64,000 bases of DNA from Agrypnia vestita. Lineage: Eukaryota; Arthropoda; Insecta; Trichoptera; Phryganeidae. Positions 32,221-44,744 of this stretch are shown here, piece after piece. The DNA lies in the NCBI GenBank assembly GCA_016648135.1, contig JADDOH010000163.1:310001-374000 (forward strand). The letters run 5' to 3'. How positions within the stretch are numbered: the first letter of the stretch is position 1; every line of letters begins with the position of its first letter. The notes under the pieces were generated by a model. It searched no databases. It had not been told where the DNA came from and saw only the letters and a list, made by a program, of their open reading frames with translations. A program made the position numbers and the translations under genes.

Positions 32221-33140
32221 TCTTGACTTTCGTTCCCATCGTATTCACATTAGTAATGTAGATTCCTCGACCTTCTTTAACATTACACCCTGGTCAATCG
32301 CAGAAATACTGCTGATGTTATATTTCTTCATAAACTAGCTACGTCTAAGATTGACTGCCCGGCATTGCTGCAGCGCATCTCCCTGAGAGTACCCGGAAGA
32401 TCCACTAGATCGGTCGAGACCTTGAGCCTTTCACACTGTAATACCAACTCCCGGCAAAACTCTTTTATATATTGCTCGTCTAATTTGTTCAACTCTATAT
32501 TCAGCGACTTGGATCTTTTCAATTCATCGATCTATGAATTTAAAACTCTTGGATATTCACCTCGGTCATAAACCTTCTTTTTTTTCCTCTTCTTTAATCC
32601 AACTTCTTTCTTTTCAACTGACTTCGTATATGTAATTTTTTATCTTGCATCTTTCTTTAATTAACACTTTTTCTTTTGCCCAGACCTCGTATATATATAT
32701 ATATGTGTGTACGCGTACACACATATGCGCGTGTATATACGCGTGTATATATATATATATGTATGTGTGTGTGTATATGTATATTTATATGTATATATGC
32801 AGATGTATTGATCAGATATCTTTATGCTATACATATATCTTTTGCACTTCTTTTTATTCTTATCTCTTGTCCTTTTTACAAAGTAGATTTGTTCTTTCCT
32901 ATCCATTCCTTATTCTCCTTTTACCTCTAATTCTTTGACTCCCGTAGTTTGTTCATAACTTAAAACTTTCACTTTTTTTGTTTTTTATTCTATAACTCAA
33001 GTTATTGTTGCTTTATGTTAAAACACAACAGGTTAATTCTGTGGAAACTTGTAATATGGTCTCTTTACTGTTCAATAATCTTGTATAATCTCTTTATATG
33101 TACCGTTAGTTTCCCATAAATAAATAAATAAATAAATATA
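32221..33140 (+). pseudogene. Non-LTR retrotransposon fragment, C terminus, 3' UTR and tail
   Basis: After the mariner the frame carries SKIDCPALLQRISLRVPGRS and TRS..TLSLS, the end of a Jockey-like protein (.S.ID...LL..I..RVP.R.TR). The 3' UTR contains a TA/CA-rich microsatellite (about 32690-32800). The element ends in TAAATAAATAAATAAATA near 33118-33138, a simple-repeat tail of non-LTR elements. Stops and shifts occur in the coding part. Confidence 0.75.
32690..32800 (+). repeat. TA/TG/CG microsatellite
   Basis: Alternating ATATATAT, GTGTGTACGCGTACACACA and TGTATATACGCGTGTATATA; the first part is a perfect palindrome around ACGCGT. Confidence 0.9.
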
Positions 33141-33226
33141 ACGACGGTTAAATTAATGAGAAAAAATACAATTTTTATATACCATTAGATGGCTTCTTTT
33201 TTTCACTTTTTAACGATCCAAAAATG

Positions 33227-33481
33227 TCAATATGGAATTTTTTGCACATCCGTCAATGTTGTACAATCATGACGAACTTTTGCCTCATCCACATTCATCC
33301 ACCTTCGCAAGCAAGTTCGACGATTGTTGGGGCTTCCAACGGGGCCATCTTCCAGTAAGTGATTAATCCGATCATACCACGTCTTCGGCGGTCGCCCACT
33401 CTTTCTGGCGCCGTCAATACTTGCGTTACATATCTTTCTTACCATTCTTTCCTCGTTCATTCGCTCATCATGCCAAACCAT
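33227..33481 (-). pseudogene. RTE-type retrotransposon C-terminal remnant
   Basis: The frame reads MVWHDERMNEERMVRKICNA, GARKSGRPPKTWYDRINHLL, RRWMNVDEAK. ERM...I......GAR..GRP..TW.D ... RWMNVDEA is typical of the end of RTE-like proteins. The same element type recurs at 61160-61690 in the same orientation. Confidence 0.7.
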
Positions 33482-33784
33482 CTAAGCGGCCCTTTTTTAA
33501 GTCTAATGATTATGCTAAGATCAGCTTTACATTAATTTCTAATATCATTTTACACTCTATCATAAATGGATTTGCCGCACATATACATAGTTACATCTAA
33601 GATATTTCATCCCCGCTACATTCAGTCTACTTTTATTCCTCTTCTGCCCGCTTCAGCCTTCACTTCCCTTTATCTGTGTTGGTAATTCAAGATTTACTCA
33701 TAAATTGAAAAACATATTAAAAAGGCCATAAAATATCATAGAAAATAACGTAAATAATAATGCAAGATTGAAGAATGTAAAACA

Positions 33785-34015
33785 TTAGCCCTTCCTTTTA
33801 CCCCTTCCTCTCCCCCTACCCCTTCCCCTCCCCTGATATATTTTCAATGGAAATATGTACCGTTCGACCGATCGGATCAAAATTTTGAAAAGTATTCTTT
33901 AGGACCCGGCAGATAAAGTAGGCGATATTTCCCCTCTCCCATTTACCCCTTCTCCACCCCCTGATATATTTTCAATGCAAATCTGTACCGTTCGACCTAT
34001 CTGACTCAAATTGGC
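33785..34015 (+). repeat. Tandem units shared with the Helitron at 5.6-6.3 kb
   Basis: Two units with TGATATATTTTCAATG, GACCGATCGGATCAAAATTT and AGGACCCGGCAGATAAAGTA, separated by CCCCTTCCCCTCCCC tracts, are the same repeat as 5700-6120. The block stops abruptly at 34013, where an RTE fragment begins. Confidence 0.75.
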
Positions 34016-34520
34016 ACGTAGACCCACGATAATGTATGGCTCCGAATGCTGGAGTATGTACAACTCCTACTCTAGTCAACTCGAATGCTTAGATGGTCGG
34101 CAGGAGTAATATTAAAAGATAGGATTAAAAGTTCACGCATTCGTGATAGCCTGGGTGTCACGGACACAAAAGGTAAGCTGGAGGAGCAAAAGTTGAGATG
34201 GTATGAGCACACAAAACTGAGACCACCTGATCACACGATGAAGCAGGCAATGTCTATGGAGCTTAATCGACAGTCATCCAGAGGAAAACCAAAGAACTCC
34301 TGGATAACTCTACGCTCCAAAATATTACGGAGAAGCGGCCTGGATGAAAGCGATACCCAGAACCGAAGAAGATACAGCCTGCGAACGAGAAGAGCCGCCT
34401 AACCCAACAGCCTACCTAGGCAATGAGTTGGGACAGTGCAAGGACGAAGATTTGGTAAAAGAAATAGTGATTTTAACTGTTAAAATTTTTCCACTCTGTC
34501 AGGATTCGAAGGTGGAATCT
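34014..34520 (+). pseudogene. RTE-like reverse transcriptase C-terminal remnant
   Basis: The sequence encodes RPTIMYGSECWSMYNSYSSQ, then LEEQKLRWYEHTKLRPPDHT. YGSECW....... LRW..GV...D.I....IR.SL.V ... KL.E..LRWY.H is the conserved end of RTE/related elements. The MLRWSAGVILKDRIKSSRIR segment begins at 34085. It is frame-broken at the C terminus. Confidence 0.7.
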
Positions 34521-34524
34521 TCTA

Positions 34525-37270
34525 CTCCGTAGCCTGACACGCATTACGCAAAAAAACACAACAGGTGCCTGAGAGCCTGAAATTTAAATAGTATTTGGGT
34601 GATTTTTTACAAGGAGGTGGTAATTTTATTTTTTGTTGGCATTTATTAACAATTATTTAATTATATTAAAAAATCTATCTCATTTTTAAATAAGTGCATG
34701 ACCTATTTTGTATCAGACAAACGTGCACCGGGAAAAGTTGCATCTCAGTCGCGGCGGAGGAGCTCCCTGGGAATGGACATGACATGGTCATTTTTTTTAA
34801 ATTTTCCAATAAAATTGTGGTTTCTTTTGTGATATCTGTGTGAACTCGGTTCGGGAGAACTTCGCAAACAGTAAAACTTATGTATTCACATGTCTTTATT
34901 CTCGGTATTAGATTATGGCGGAGGTCCTAACTATGGCGGAGGAAGGTCTGATTTTGTTTGCGCTCGGGCCTCAGCTGTTCGGCTACTTACATCTTCAGAG
35001 TGAAAGAGATAGCTACACTCTCGTCTCACAAATACATACCTTAATAAGTGCCAATAAAAAAAAAATAATCATCACCTGGTGAAAAATAATTTTCTACCTC
35101 AATTTCTGGTGTATCTTTTTCTGCGCTGGAAAAAATAATGAATACCTACGTGACCTTTAACCGAATCTACACGGCTAGAGAGTTTCACTTCAATAAGTCT
35201 TATCAAATTTTAAAAACACCAACTTATATTTTTCAGTACCCAGTATACATTTTCTTATCTTTGTTTGTACTTTGACAATTAATGCATTATCTTAAATCGA
35301 TCGTTGAAAAATTATTTTAAAAATAAATTTAATTATATTTTATGTCATTTTATTGTTTTATAAAACAAAATAATCGCCTTCCTTTTGGTTTCATGTAATT
35401 CAATTTTAGATTTATGACAAATCCTTGATCCCTTTATGTGAAAATGTTACACGGATAATGTATCATCAATTGGTAATCGTCTTACAGAATTATATTAATA
35501 TCTACTTCCTTTACCGGAGATAATAAATTATTTATTTTAAGAACTGAATATTGATTCATCTTACATTAACTCCTATAGACAGACTTCGGACAAAGGGGCT
35601 TACGGCTTCCATTTTTTTACCTCTTAGTGTGCCTAATGCGCAGTTATACGTAATAAGGATTCCAGAGGCGCACCCAGATACAATTTTACATTTGCTGCTG
35701 CAATGTAACGAATAAATACCTACTATAAAATCTGCATTTTCAATACAAATACGAATAAAAAAATTAACCTACGTGAAGTACATAAAACATAATATATTAA
35801 AACAATATAACATATATAAATATGCATTACCGTGATCATAGTGATCATCACTTAATTAATTGTTATCTCCGTTATTAAATAATAAACATTATGTCAAACA
35901 CTATCGAACGCAGTCAAATGTAAACAATAACTTGAAATACTAAATACAGAAATCTAAGAAAACCAGAAACCTCTTTTTACCGTTTCGATTACACAGCTAA
36001 AATCATAATTTATCAAAACAATTCTTATTTTCGTTTAAATAACCAATCATTCGTCAGCTTTTGGATGTAGCATCTTTGTGATTGTTCTCGTTTCAAGATG
36101 GTCGACAATACTTAATTTTTGTCACTAGAACATTAATTTCAAGTGAATAAAATTTTGACAATTACGCAACAACCATAAAAAATATATGAAATATACATAC
36201 TCTACTCTCTTTAACTTTATGAAAACAATGCGCGCACATTTCGTTTCATACTAAAATTTCATCTTTAACACGCTTGAGACAGTAAAACTTTATTATTTTG
36301 GTAAACAGTATTCGGAAATACAAATACTAATTCGAATAGTGCCTATTGCATTCATACCCTGGTTTATGCACGCGCATACTTCGCGCCGCGCTTAAATTGT
36401 CTAAACTTAACCAATTGAATGACTTACAATGCAATTACACGTACCTAAGCTTCATTCAAACATATTTCACTGTCATTTTCTGCCAGAATTTCGCAACGAA
36501 ACGAACTTTCCTTGAAAGGCAATTAGAATAAATAATTGGTTTACGCACACTGCGCTCATAGTTTAAAATATTCTTATTTCAAAGTATTTCGCTGTAAAAA
36601 TTAAAGATTTTCCGACATTTAATACGTGCAATAAAGATATTTCAATAAAACGAAGTAACAATGAAGTTATAATAAAGCTTAAAAGATTTCTGAAAAAGAG
36701 GTGGAGAAGATTATAAATAGGCATAAATTTTGGAATCAAACGTGTCTAGTCAGTTCTGTATAACTTTTAACATGCACATAGTATTCAAATATTTGCATCT
36801 GTTCGACGAATACAACCAAGGAATAAACGAATTTTTGCATTAAACTATATAAATACAAATAAAGTACACCCTCAATATTCGTCAACGTTGATATACGTCC
36901 TGTTTTCCGAGATATTTTTGTTTAATATTCGCCCGAAAAGTCTATATTTGTCCCACCTGCTACATGGGTCAGTTAGTCTCGGGCGGTGATTCAAAGTGCC
37001 GGTGAATAGCCTTACCTCTGTAAAATAAAAATTCTTAAGATAAATCTTTGCTTTTCATCCAAAAATAAATATATGATTAAAAATCATATTTACGCATTTA
37101 TGTAGGCCTACAGTATATTTACCGCATGACGAAGAGTAAATCTCTGTCATAAAGATCAACCTATATATAGCATTTACCATGATTTCCGAGATCCACTTTT
37201 CCGTGAGTATTTTTTTTGTTTAACAATATAAAGATAGGCAAATTCGGTATGGAAATGGATCAAAAGATTT
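34525..37270. other. Unassigned stretch, possible LTR at 34800-35050
   Basis: 34800-35050 contains a GC-richer block with GAGAATAAAGAC (polyadenylation-like, minus strand) and could be an LTR, but no partner was seen. The remainder is AT-rich with no supported gene. Confidence 0.35.
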
Positions 37271-37274
37271 TTAG

Positions 37275-38127
37275 TTAATTTCTATGGTAAAAAATTATTT
37301 GAAAATCGTCCTTTTCGATATTCGTCCTTAATGACGAATATTGAAAGTCCTCTACTACTTTGTACTTTACGATCCCTACTTTACACCAGTTAACTATTGT
37401 TTCATCAACGAGCACAGAAATACACGAAGATGACTTTATCTCTGCCACCAATATATTAAAAATAGGACTTATTACATATTTCAATAATTTACTTATTTCT
37501 GTAATTTCATTTCAAAATTTCCCACAAGTATGAGTAGTAATAAATTGTCTTAATTTTTGAGCTCCAAAAACTCTTAAAAAACCTTATTTTCTTCATTCCC
37601 CACTAAATAATTCTTCCACGATCTCCATGTCTTCGCTGCTGCTAAATTGCCTTCCACAAACAATAGTTTAATTATAGACATACTCGTATTTAGATTTTCA
37701 AACATTGTTCTTTGTTTACTGATTACACTTAACTACATATTTTAATGTAGCATTTGTATTTGTGATATAAAGGATAACAATGATATTTAATATTATGTAA
37801 AATCTGTTTTCTAGAATTTTCTTTTGTTGGAACTGACGTACGAAAAATTTCTCGCTTTTTAAAAGATTTTATTATTGCTGTATCATATTTCAGAGAATTT
37901 GACATTTTTTCAAAGGTTTTTTTTACTCTCGAAAGATCGAATATTAAACAAACAGCAAAGGTGTAACAAAAATTTAAAAGCGTGTTCCTAGTTGATTTGA
38001 ATATTTATCTATTTTCCTTTTATTGTCAAGTTAAAAAATGCATATTGACAAATGCGGAAGAGTGGCGAATTCTAGTCTCCCATCTCCCTCTCCCCCCTAA
38101 TCCCATATCCCATGGGTACGCCTGTGC
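37275..38127 (-). mobile_element. Degenerate hAT element, minus strand
   Basis: The minus frame AEIKSSSCISVLVDETIVNW (within 37275-37484) matches the .....LLVDEST/D region of ZMYM-type hAT transposases. Stops lie upstream in 37490-37860. The element's 5' end is probably CACAGGCGTACCCA at about 38114-38127, a typical end for this hAT group, followed by runs of G. The partner end was not found. Confidence 0.5.
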
Positions 38128-38397
38128 AAATATCATTCCCATATTCTATTTACTAAGTTTAAATGATTTTATTTAGACACGGAATCCTTTATCTTATTTA
38201 CATTTTTACATAAAAAAACATAATTGTGCAAACACGATAACTTCCATGGTTATTTGTCATATAATGTAAATATCCCTAATATGATATTATTTTTTAGATT
38301 TTTAATTTCGTCACTGTTATTATTGGACCTAAAGAAACTACAACGTACAAACCAAAGACACATATCTACTAGATTTTTATTTTTTTTTGCATTACAG

Positions 38398-38668
38398 ATT
38401 GCTCCATTTACAATGCAAGTATATCTTGGAGTACCTAAATGGAGGCGATCCGCTCCTTGATGCATTCAATGCTATCATTAAATACATCGACAATCGACAT
38501 GATCGCTCAGTTCATTTAGGAGTTGCACACTACGCGTTACGGTGTGCTTATTCATTATATCCGTTCTACATTTTGGGACATGAAATAGCGCGTGACCTCG
38601 ATTTCGCAAATAATTATTTGGTACAAACAGGGCATAATTCAGCAGGTTCGGGCAATTTTATTTCTTAA
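38398..38668 (+). CDS. Unassigned open reading frame with a good splice acceptor
   Basis: A T-rich tract ending GCATTACAG (38390-38398) precedes an open frame reading LLHLQCKYILEYLNGGDPLL, DAFNAIIKYIDNRHDR and LGVAHYALRCAYSLYPFYIL. It is helix-rich with even composition and no stop until 38668. I cannot assign it to a family; no transposon motif was recognised. A donor site is not evident, and the end could be a retained intron or a last exon. A non-LTR remnant on the other strand overlaps the 3' end from about 38690, so it may be part of a repeat. Confidence 0.35.
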
Positions 38669-38689
38669 AATTTTAACCCCCAACATGAC

Positions 38690-38912
38690 TAGGCCCTCCT
38701 GTCTGCGCAACTCGAGGCTGAGGTAGTTGCATTCCCTCAGCAGCACTTGCTGCTTGCAGCAGTAATGTAGGATATTCTCGTGTTCTGCGCATGTACAAGT
38801 AGCGCAAGAATTTCTTTTGAATCTGCTCAATCATGTCGATATATTTCCTTTGGTGTGGGCTCCAATTTTGAACGAATGATGATATTGTATATTTGCTCGA
38901 TGCACTTCTCAT
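38690..38912 (-). pseudogene. Non-LTR retrotransposon C-terminal remnant
   Basis: The minus frame SSFVQNWSPHQRKYIDMIEQ then IQKKFLRYLYMRRTREYP is the W.P....YI..IE.IQKKFLRYL motif of Jockey/R1-like elements. The sequence changes frame at about 38700 and ends there. Confidence 0.75.
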
Positions 38913-38914
38913 TC

Positions 38915-40300
38915 GAAAATCATTTTTATATATGTGTTACGAAGCCTAAAAGCTTATAACACATTGTAACTAGTTAGTTTGTGATGCTCCTGCGTGATAG
39001 AGGGCATCCTAATCAAATCGAGCGGACTGTATTTAATGTCAAAATGATGTTCAATTAATATTATAAAGCATTTTATTGTATTTCAATATAAATCGTTCTC
39101 CTGGTCACGGTAAGCACTGTGATGAGTCAAGTAAATAGCGGGGTCCTCGTCACATGACGGTATTTTCTAGAGATGTTTTCTGTTATATGAAAAATATTAT
39201 ACAGTCGTAAAATAGTTGACGCGAGTTGAATTTTATTATTATATTTTTCATTCCGATCTTATATGTGAGCGCGCGCGATTGAGCGACAGGATGCAACCGG
39301 TCGACTTCAACCATATGATGTAGCGATACAGTTGTTAAAATTTTAAATATTCAATACAGAAATATTACTACTTCTAAAATTCAACTTTTCATATGAAATA
39401 ATGTTCTATACTATCAGAAATTGTTCTATACGATAAATTAACTAAAAATACGTATTAACTGAAAATATTTCTAACATCTTGGGTTCGCATACTATATTGA
39501 AAATACCTACTGCCCTTTGCATTTACTAAGTATATTACCTAAATAGCCACAGCTATACCATCCTGTCCGTCAGGGACGAAACATAAAACATAGTTATATT
39601 TCTAAAAGTGCTACCTCTTACGCGACAAAAATACCTATTGCAGTCGGGCTATGAATATGAACTATTTCCGCCTCATAATGGCGCCTGGAACCAATACTAA
39701 AAACCTCACTAGAAATAATAAATGCGACTAAATCTCGATAAATACAATATATACTATTCGTAATACGTCGTTGAATTGGCACATGATTCGTCTAATGGAT
39801 GAAGGACCCCGTTGTGCATCGTAATAACTTCAAATTCTTTTATAGGAGCAGTGTGGAAACAATTGCATAATATTACGTAATATAAACATCTAACGAACCT
39901 AATAATCTATACATTTATGTTACAATAAAATACGTACACTAGAAAGAATTCGTGTATTAGAAATAAAACATTTTCGATTTGAGACAAACCAGTAAAATCG
40001 TTCGAACGGCGCAAAGGGAAAAATTCACACATATTAAATAACACTGAAATTAATAATTATAAACACTTTGTATTAGCATATTCTTACCTTGAATGGTTCC
40101 GTCTTAGACGTGCATGAACCTGTTCATATTAATTCCGTGGGAAAATAATACATATATTTGCTATCTACGAAATACCACATTTTTGAAGTGAAACTTCTTT
40201 ATGAATAAATAGATAAGGTCTCGGGGATGGTTTGTTCGAAAGGATTCTACAACAGCCCGTGAGTTTATATGAAATAATAGTTTCTTTGAATGCTAAATTT
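38915..40300. other. Unassigned AT-rich stretch
   Basis: No gene is supported. Confidence 0.5.
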
Positions 40301-40309
40301 TGGTTTTTT

Positions 40310-40620
40310 TAAACCCTCAGCATCTCTGCCGAGGGGGGTTGAGGCTCCGCGCCCGCCTAAACCCGGTGGCCGACTTCCTAAGTGACTAAACGGCCCCCCT
40401 TGTTCCTCCGGAACTTACTGCATCCCGAGACTCTATCTCTTCTTTACGAGATGTGATCCTGTGACGCCCTTCTTTTAGGCTTATAATTGAGAAGGCCGTA
40501 CTCTTTTGGTACGAGTTTCTGATGATGTGTGTTGTCTTGAGGCGCCTTTCTTTTAGGCCGGTGTTTGAAGAATCATGTACTCTTTTGGTACGAATTGATG
40601 ACGACATTAGCCTCCTTTGC
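40310..40620 (-). repeat. Retroelement-like sequence with two diverged direct units
   Basis: On the minus strand CGTACCAAAAGAGTAC is followed by a CCTAAAAGAAAGGCG-like word in two successive units of about 90 bp. The end has a GC-rich block (GGGCGCGGAGCCTCAACCCC). A 73-codon frame (40386-40607) is rich in Ser/Arg and lacks a domain. Probably part of a retroelement leader or UTR. Confidence 0.4.
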
Positions 40621-40879
40621 GGGCATAGTCAGCGATGTTACAAATTATTGTGCAATCTCATTATGCCTTTTCAGAGCGGCGTCCCACGATTCTGCATCTT
40701 GCAACATTTACTTTGGACAAATGTTAGAGTGTTAGTAACATATTTATAATATCCCAGCTATTCCATATGAGTGAATGATTTTTATATTTATTCTGGCCCT
40801 GTCTTTCTTACAGAGGACGAAATAGAAGTTAACGTTTTCTATCAAGGTTTTACAGCATTCAGGCATGAAAATCCTTCCA

Positions 40880-41060
40880 AAGACAAAGGGAACCTTTTGT
40901 GGGTTATGTGGCCCTGCGCCTGGTGAGGAAAGAGGTCGGTTTATTGACGACCCCGAGCAACAAGGAGGGCCCCGCCTTTAAGGGACCCTGCAGGGGCTTG
41001 TGCGGGTTCCACGCCCAAGTGCCGGCAAGCATCTACGCCCCAACCAGCTAGGCCATCACA
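40880..41060. other. GC-rich block
   Basis: GAGGGCCCCGCCTTTAAGGG and CTGCAGGGGCTTGTGCGGG stand out from AT-rich flanks. On the minus strand it contains CAATAAACCGACC, a polyadenylation-like signal. No exon assigned. Confidence 0.3.
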
Positions 41061-41253
41061 AACCAGATATCCCCAATCTTTAGTTAGATCTCCCCATTCT
41101 GTCCTTTACTCGTCGTTCTGAAGCTACTTGTTAAGCTAGATGTACCGAGGTACTCAAATCATAAAGAGTTAACTGAAGACCGGATTGCGCAATACTTATG
41201 CAATACAGTAATTATTATAATGCTACTAAGTAATTCATATAGAAATCCGTGTA

Positions 41254-41574
41254 TTCAAATTTTAGCATAAACGGTATGAAATTCGCTTTGCATAAAAATA
41301 CATCCGTTTGGAACGGAATTCTCGTACGATTTGAACCAATATCTGGTTATGCAATACATAACGCGTCGACAATATTATGAATCTATTACGCACTGCTTAT
41401 AGAGCTCCGTAAAATCAATTGTTAATACAAATGGTATGAAAATCCCCATGCATCAAAATATATTCGTTTGGGAGATATTCCCGTACGAATTGAGCCAAGA
41501 TCACACAAGAAATCGTGATATTAATTATACATTATTGTCACACAAGCAATCGTGATATTAATTATACATTATTG
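41254..41574 (+). repeat. Diverged direct repeats and a 37-bp tandem duplication
   Basis: A ~90-bp block at 41254-41345 recurs at 41421-41505 (GGTATGAAA, CATAAAAATACATCCGTTTGG / ATCAAAATATATTCGTTTGG cut to 20 here). Two 37-bp copies of TCACACAAG.AATCGTGATA follow at 41501-41574. Confidence 0.75.
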
Positions 41575-41640
41575 CTCCGATTTTAAATCTTCCCAAAATA
41601 AATACATTTCAATAGTGAAAATAATTAATCGATAGAGAAT

Positions 41641-42029
41641 ATAAATGTGTTCCTTAGCTGTTACACAGTGGCGGTATGATCCTCTCTGCTACTGATGAAT
41701 GGTAGATTCCTCCATACGTCCGGGCAGCAACTCCGTCCGCAAATGATGTTCTGGAACTCGGGGCTCCGTCGGTAGTCTGTCGGGCAGCGCTCCCGCTCGC
41801 AAGTCTGGTCTCGAACTGAAGGGGCTGAGTATATCGTGTTCGCTCCTTTTATAGTAACGATTTCACCATACCTCTGAAATCCACGCTAGTGCAGTGACTC
41901 ATCCTATGCGCGATGACCTCACCGCCGGCGCTCGCCATTGGCCGGATTCAGTCATCAGGACGGTCGCCTCCGGCTCAACCCGTCGAAGGCAAAGCGCGCC
42001 TGTGATTGGTCCGTTTCGTTAAAATAACA
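41641..42029 (-). repeat. Candidate solo LTR or promoter region
   Basis: On the minus strand the block starts TGTTATTTTAACG (42029), is GC-rich, and holds a TATA box and an Inr at about 41850 and 41816. A terminal TG and core promoter fit an LTR, but no paired LTR, primer-binding site or gag/pol was found. A host promoter is the alternative. Confidence 0.35.
41812..41854 (-). promoter_or_regulatory. TATA box plus arthropod initiator
   Basis: CTATAAAAGG (41854-41845) is followed about 30 nt downstream on the minus strand by TTCAGTTC, matching the arthropod initiator TCAGTT. Spacing is right for a TATA/Inr core promoter firing toward lower coordinates. Confidence 0.5.
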
Positions 42030-42394
42030 GTAAAGCACCCGCTACACGCGAGACTTGCTGTTCCGATTCATAAATAATAAAGGCTCGTTCGCACCTACTC
42101 ACAAGGTCGAGTCTATTAGGATTGGCAAACGATATTAATTTAACACAGAATTATATCTATGGTATAATAAAGATCTAAGAAATATTACTTGTATAGCTGA
42201 ATATTCAATATTTTGTTAGCCTCTTGTAATACATAGAATCTTAAGAAGAAATATATCAGGCTTTTACTTTTAAACGATTCCAAACAGAAGAAATATATTT
42301 TTGATGTCCATACTTGACTTTTTTGAATATTATTATTTTAAGATTTTCTAAATTTATTAAATCTATCTCTATGTCGACCATCACAAGTTTATGT

Positions 42395-42570
42395 ATTTTC
42401 TGGGGCATTCTGCCGTATTTCTAAGACCTTACTGGCGGACGTCTCGGACCTCATGCAGGGTCCATCATCAAACGTCGAACATAAAGTTCGTAAAACCCCT
42501 GAAAACGCAAAGCAGAAAATTCTGAATGGCCATGAAAACCAAGAACATTCCTTACACAAGTAGACAAAAT
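42395..42570 (-). repeat. PLE terminal repeat, GATGATGGACCC type
   Basis: On the minus strand it reads ATGTTCTTGGTTTTCATGGC, TTCAGAATTTTCTG, GACGTTTGATGATGGACCC, TGCATGAGGTCCGAGACG and ATACGGCAGAATGCCCCAG, colinear with 13195-13430. The first core C is T. Confidence 0.65.
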
Positions 42571-42574
42571 CTAC

Positions 42575-44660
42575 CTTTACCGGAAGGGATTTTTCTATGT
42601 GCCATCAAAGAATTTAACATTTACTTAAAAATTTGTTTTAAAAAATGTAGATAGGGATATTTTGTGTATAGAAAATTTTGTACACGAAGTTCAAAGCGGG
42701 GCATTCAGTTATTTTAATATTATTTATTTGCGAGACGTTTCTTTTAGAATGTTTTAAGAATGCGAATTTTAAAAGAATTGAACTGAAGTTACACTTCTAT
42801 TGGCGCATTAAGGGTAAATTTTTTATTGTGACGGAATTGCGTTACGATAAAAATCGTACGCATTTCCGCTACATGTTGCAGTAGCGGAAATGCGAGACCA
42901 TGAAGTTATTTGTTAAAGTGAAATTTTAGTATGTAACGAAATGTGCACGCATACATTAAACTATCAAAAAATTATTCACTTGAAATTAGTGTTCCAGTAA
43001 TATAAATAATGTATTGTCGACCACCTTGAATCGAGTGTCAATCATAAAGATGCTCAATTCAAAAGCTGAAGAATGATTAGTCATCGATTTAAAAATTAGA
43101 ACTGTTTATTGAATTACGATTTTATATCTATAATCGAAATGCCAAAAAGGGACTTCTCGTACAGATTTCTGTATTTCATGTTATTGTGGAGTTTTTTAAG
43201 AAATGTTGTTTAAAAACGATGTTGTCACCATGTCAAAAATGATTAAAATTGATTTTCGAGATATGATTGATTACAAAAACGTGGTAATTGTCAGTACATA
43301 TTTGTTTTCAAAATTTAACATTTCATTCATTACATTCAATGCGGCTGTCAAAGTTGTATAGTTTTGGAACTTGAATACGGAATCGTTTTGTCCGAAAATC
43401 GATAAAACATGAATGTCGGTAGGCGCTCAGACTTTTTTTGAAAATGCACACGTTTTTGAAATGGAACAGCGTCTCAATAACGAAGCCATACTGAATTTTT
43501 GTCAGCTGTCGTATTCTGTTTACATGCGAGTTCACGAACGTTTCGATAGTTTTTTAAAAAAGTTTTTATTTGCCCCAATTATTTTAAGTATTCTAGGTTA
43601 CATTTCTGTAAGTATAGTTTTTAATTTATTTAATGAAACTTAATAAATTTATCGACAATGATCAGTGTAGATTTTTAAAGCTCAATACTTTGAGCGTAAT
43701 AAATGTATAATTTTGTCTTCGTTTTAGTTTTAAGTATAACTTCTACTGCACATACATGAGTAGGTAAACTCACGAATTTTTATTTGTATTCATAAATGGC
43801 CGAATTTATCTACTTTTTTCCATATCATTTATGATATTGAATAATACGCATAAGTTTATATCTTTTTTTCTTTTCAAATGGTATATTTTTGAGCAGCACG
43901 CGCGAACACGAAGTTTTGTATTTTGTGTCCAATATAACCTTCCGAGTACAATTATCCAGCGAGGTCGCGCCATATTTGCCTACACAAATTGCTAGGAAAT
44001 TTAAAGTACCCATCGGCTATCACGTTAAAGTCCCTTCGCAGATAAACATCCGTAGGAACTGACAAGTTTCTCTTGAAGTCTCTTCTAAGACTCACTCCTG
44101 AAGTTTCACAACGTATGACGAGTGTAATATTTATTATCATTTTTTATTCTAATTTTATGCTTCTTAAAACTGTACAATCACAGTTTAAAATAAAAAAAAT
44201 AGGGGAACCAGGCACCAACGAAACAAATTTTACTTGAATTTTGGAAATTTTATTTCATTTCGTAATGAAATGAAAGTTAAACCCGTGTATTCTTTAATAC
44301 TTTGCAGACATTTCGTAAATACAATGAAAAGTATAAAATTCAATAATCGTGAGATACGACATAAAACAAATAGCGTAATATATTACCAATATGTACCAAC
44401 CAGGGACAAAAACTCACGTTAAGAGATTAACCATTGATTCTTCTTCTTCTTTTTCAGAAGGCAACATACTTGTATCATCGTATATATGTGTTCTCAAGAT
44501 CGTTTAGATATCACAACAATAACGAAATAATGATAATTATAAATCATAATAATAATCATAATATAAAAATTGCAAAAACGTTATATTAAACAGTTTTTAT
44601 GTCCAAATTTATTAATCAATTAGAAAGACATCCAAAAAAATCAAATCAACGAAAAAATAT
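42575..44660. other. Unassigned stretch
   Basis: Open frames at 43323-43643 (both strands) and 43825-44140 (minus) were inspected; none has splice support or a family match. 44436-44455 is a strong pyrimidine tract ending in CAG (possible 3' splice site), but the sequence after it is not a convincing exon. Confidence 0.35.
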
Positions 44661-44666
44661 TTTGTC

Positions 44667-44740
44667 TGCAACCGGGATTCGTACTCAGATCACCTAGCAT
44701 TCCGGGCAGGTACGTTACCATTACACCACATCAGCCTGGT
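44667..44740 (-). repeat. tRNA-derived SINE head or tRNA-like sequence
   Basis: Minus strand: GGCTGATGTGGTGTAATGGT then AACGTACCTGCCCGGAATGC and GAGTACGAATCCCGGTTGC. The A box (TGGTGTAATGGTAACG) resembles Gly-type tRNAs. The B box (GTACGAATCCC) has one change, and the acceptor ends do not pair well, so a pseudo-tRNA or SINE head is likelier than a working tRNA. Confidence 0.5.
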
Positions 44741-44744
44741 ACTC

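Noticed and set aside
32645..32938. Open frames with Tyr/Ile/Cys repeats
   Set aside because: Translations of the TA/TG microsatellite in the non-LTR 3' UTR.
44436..44500. Possible opsin TM1 exon (GNILVSSYICVL after a pyrimidine tract and CAG)
   Set aside because: No donor in the needed phase, no conserved TM1 residues other than GN, and an early stop.
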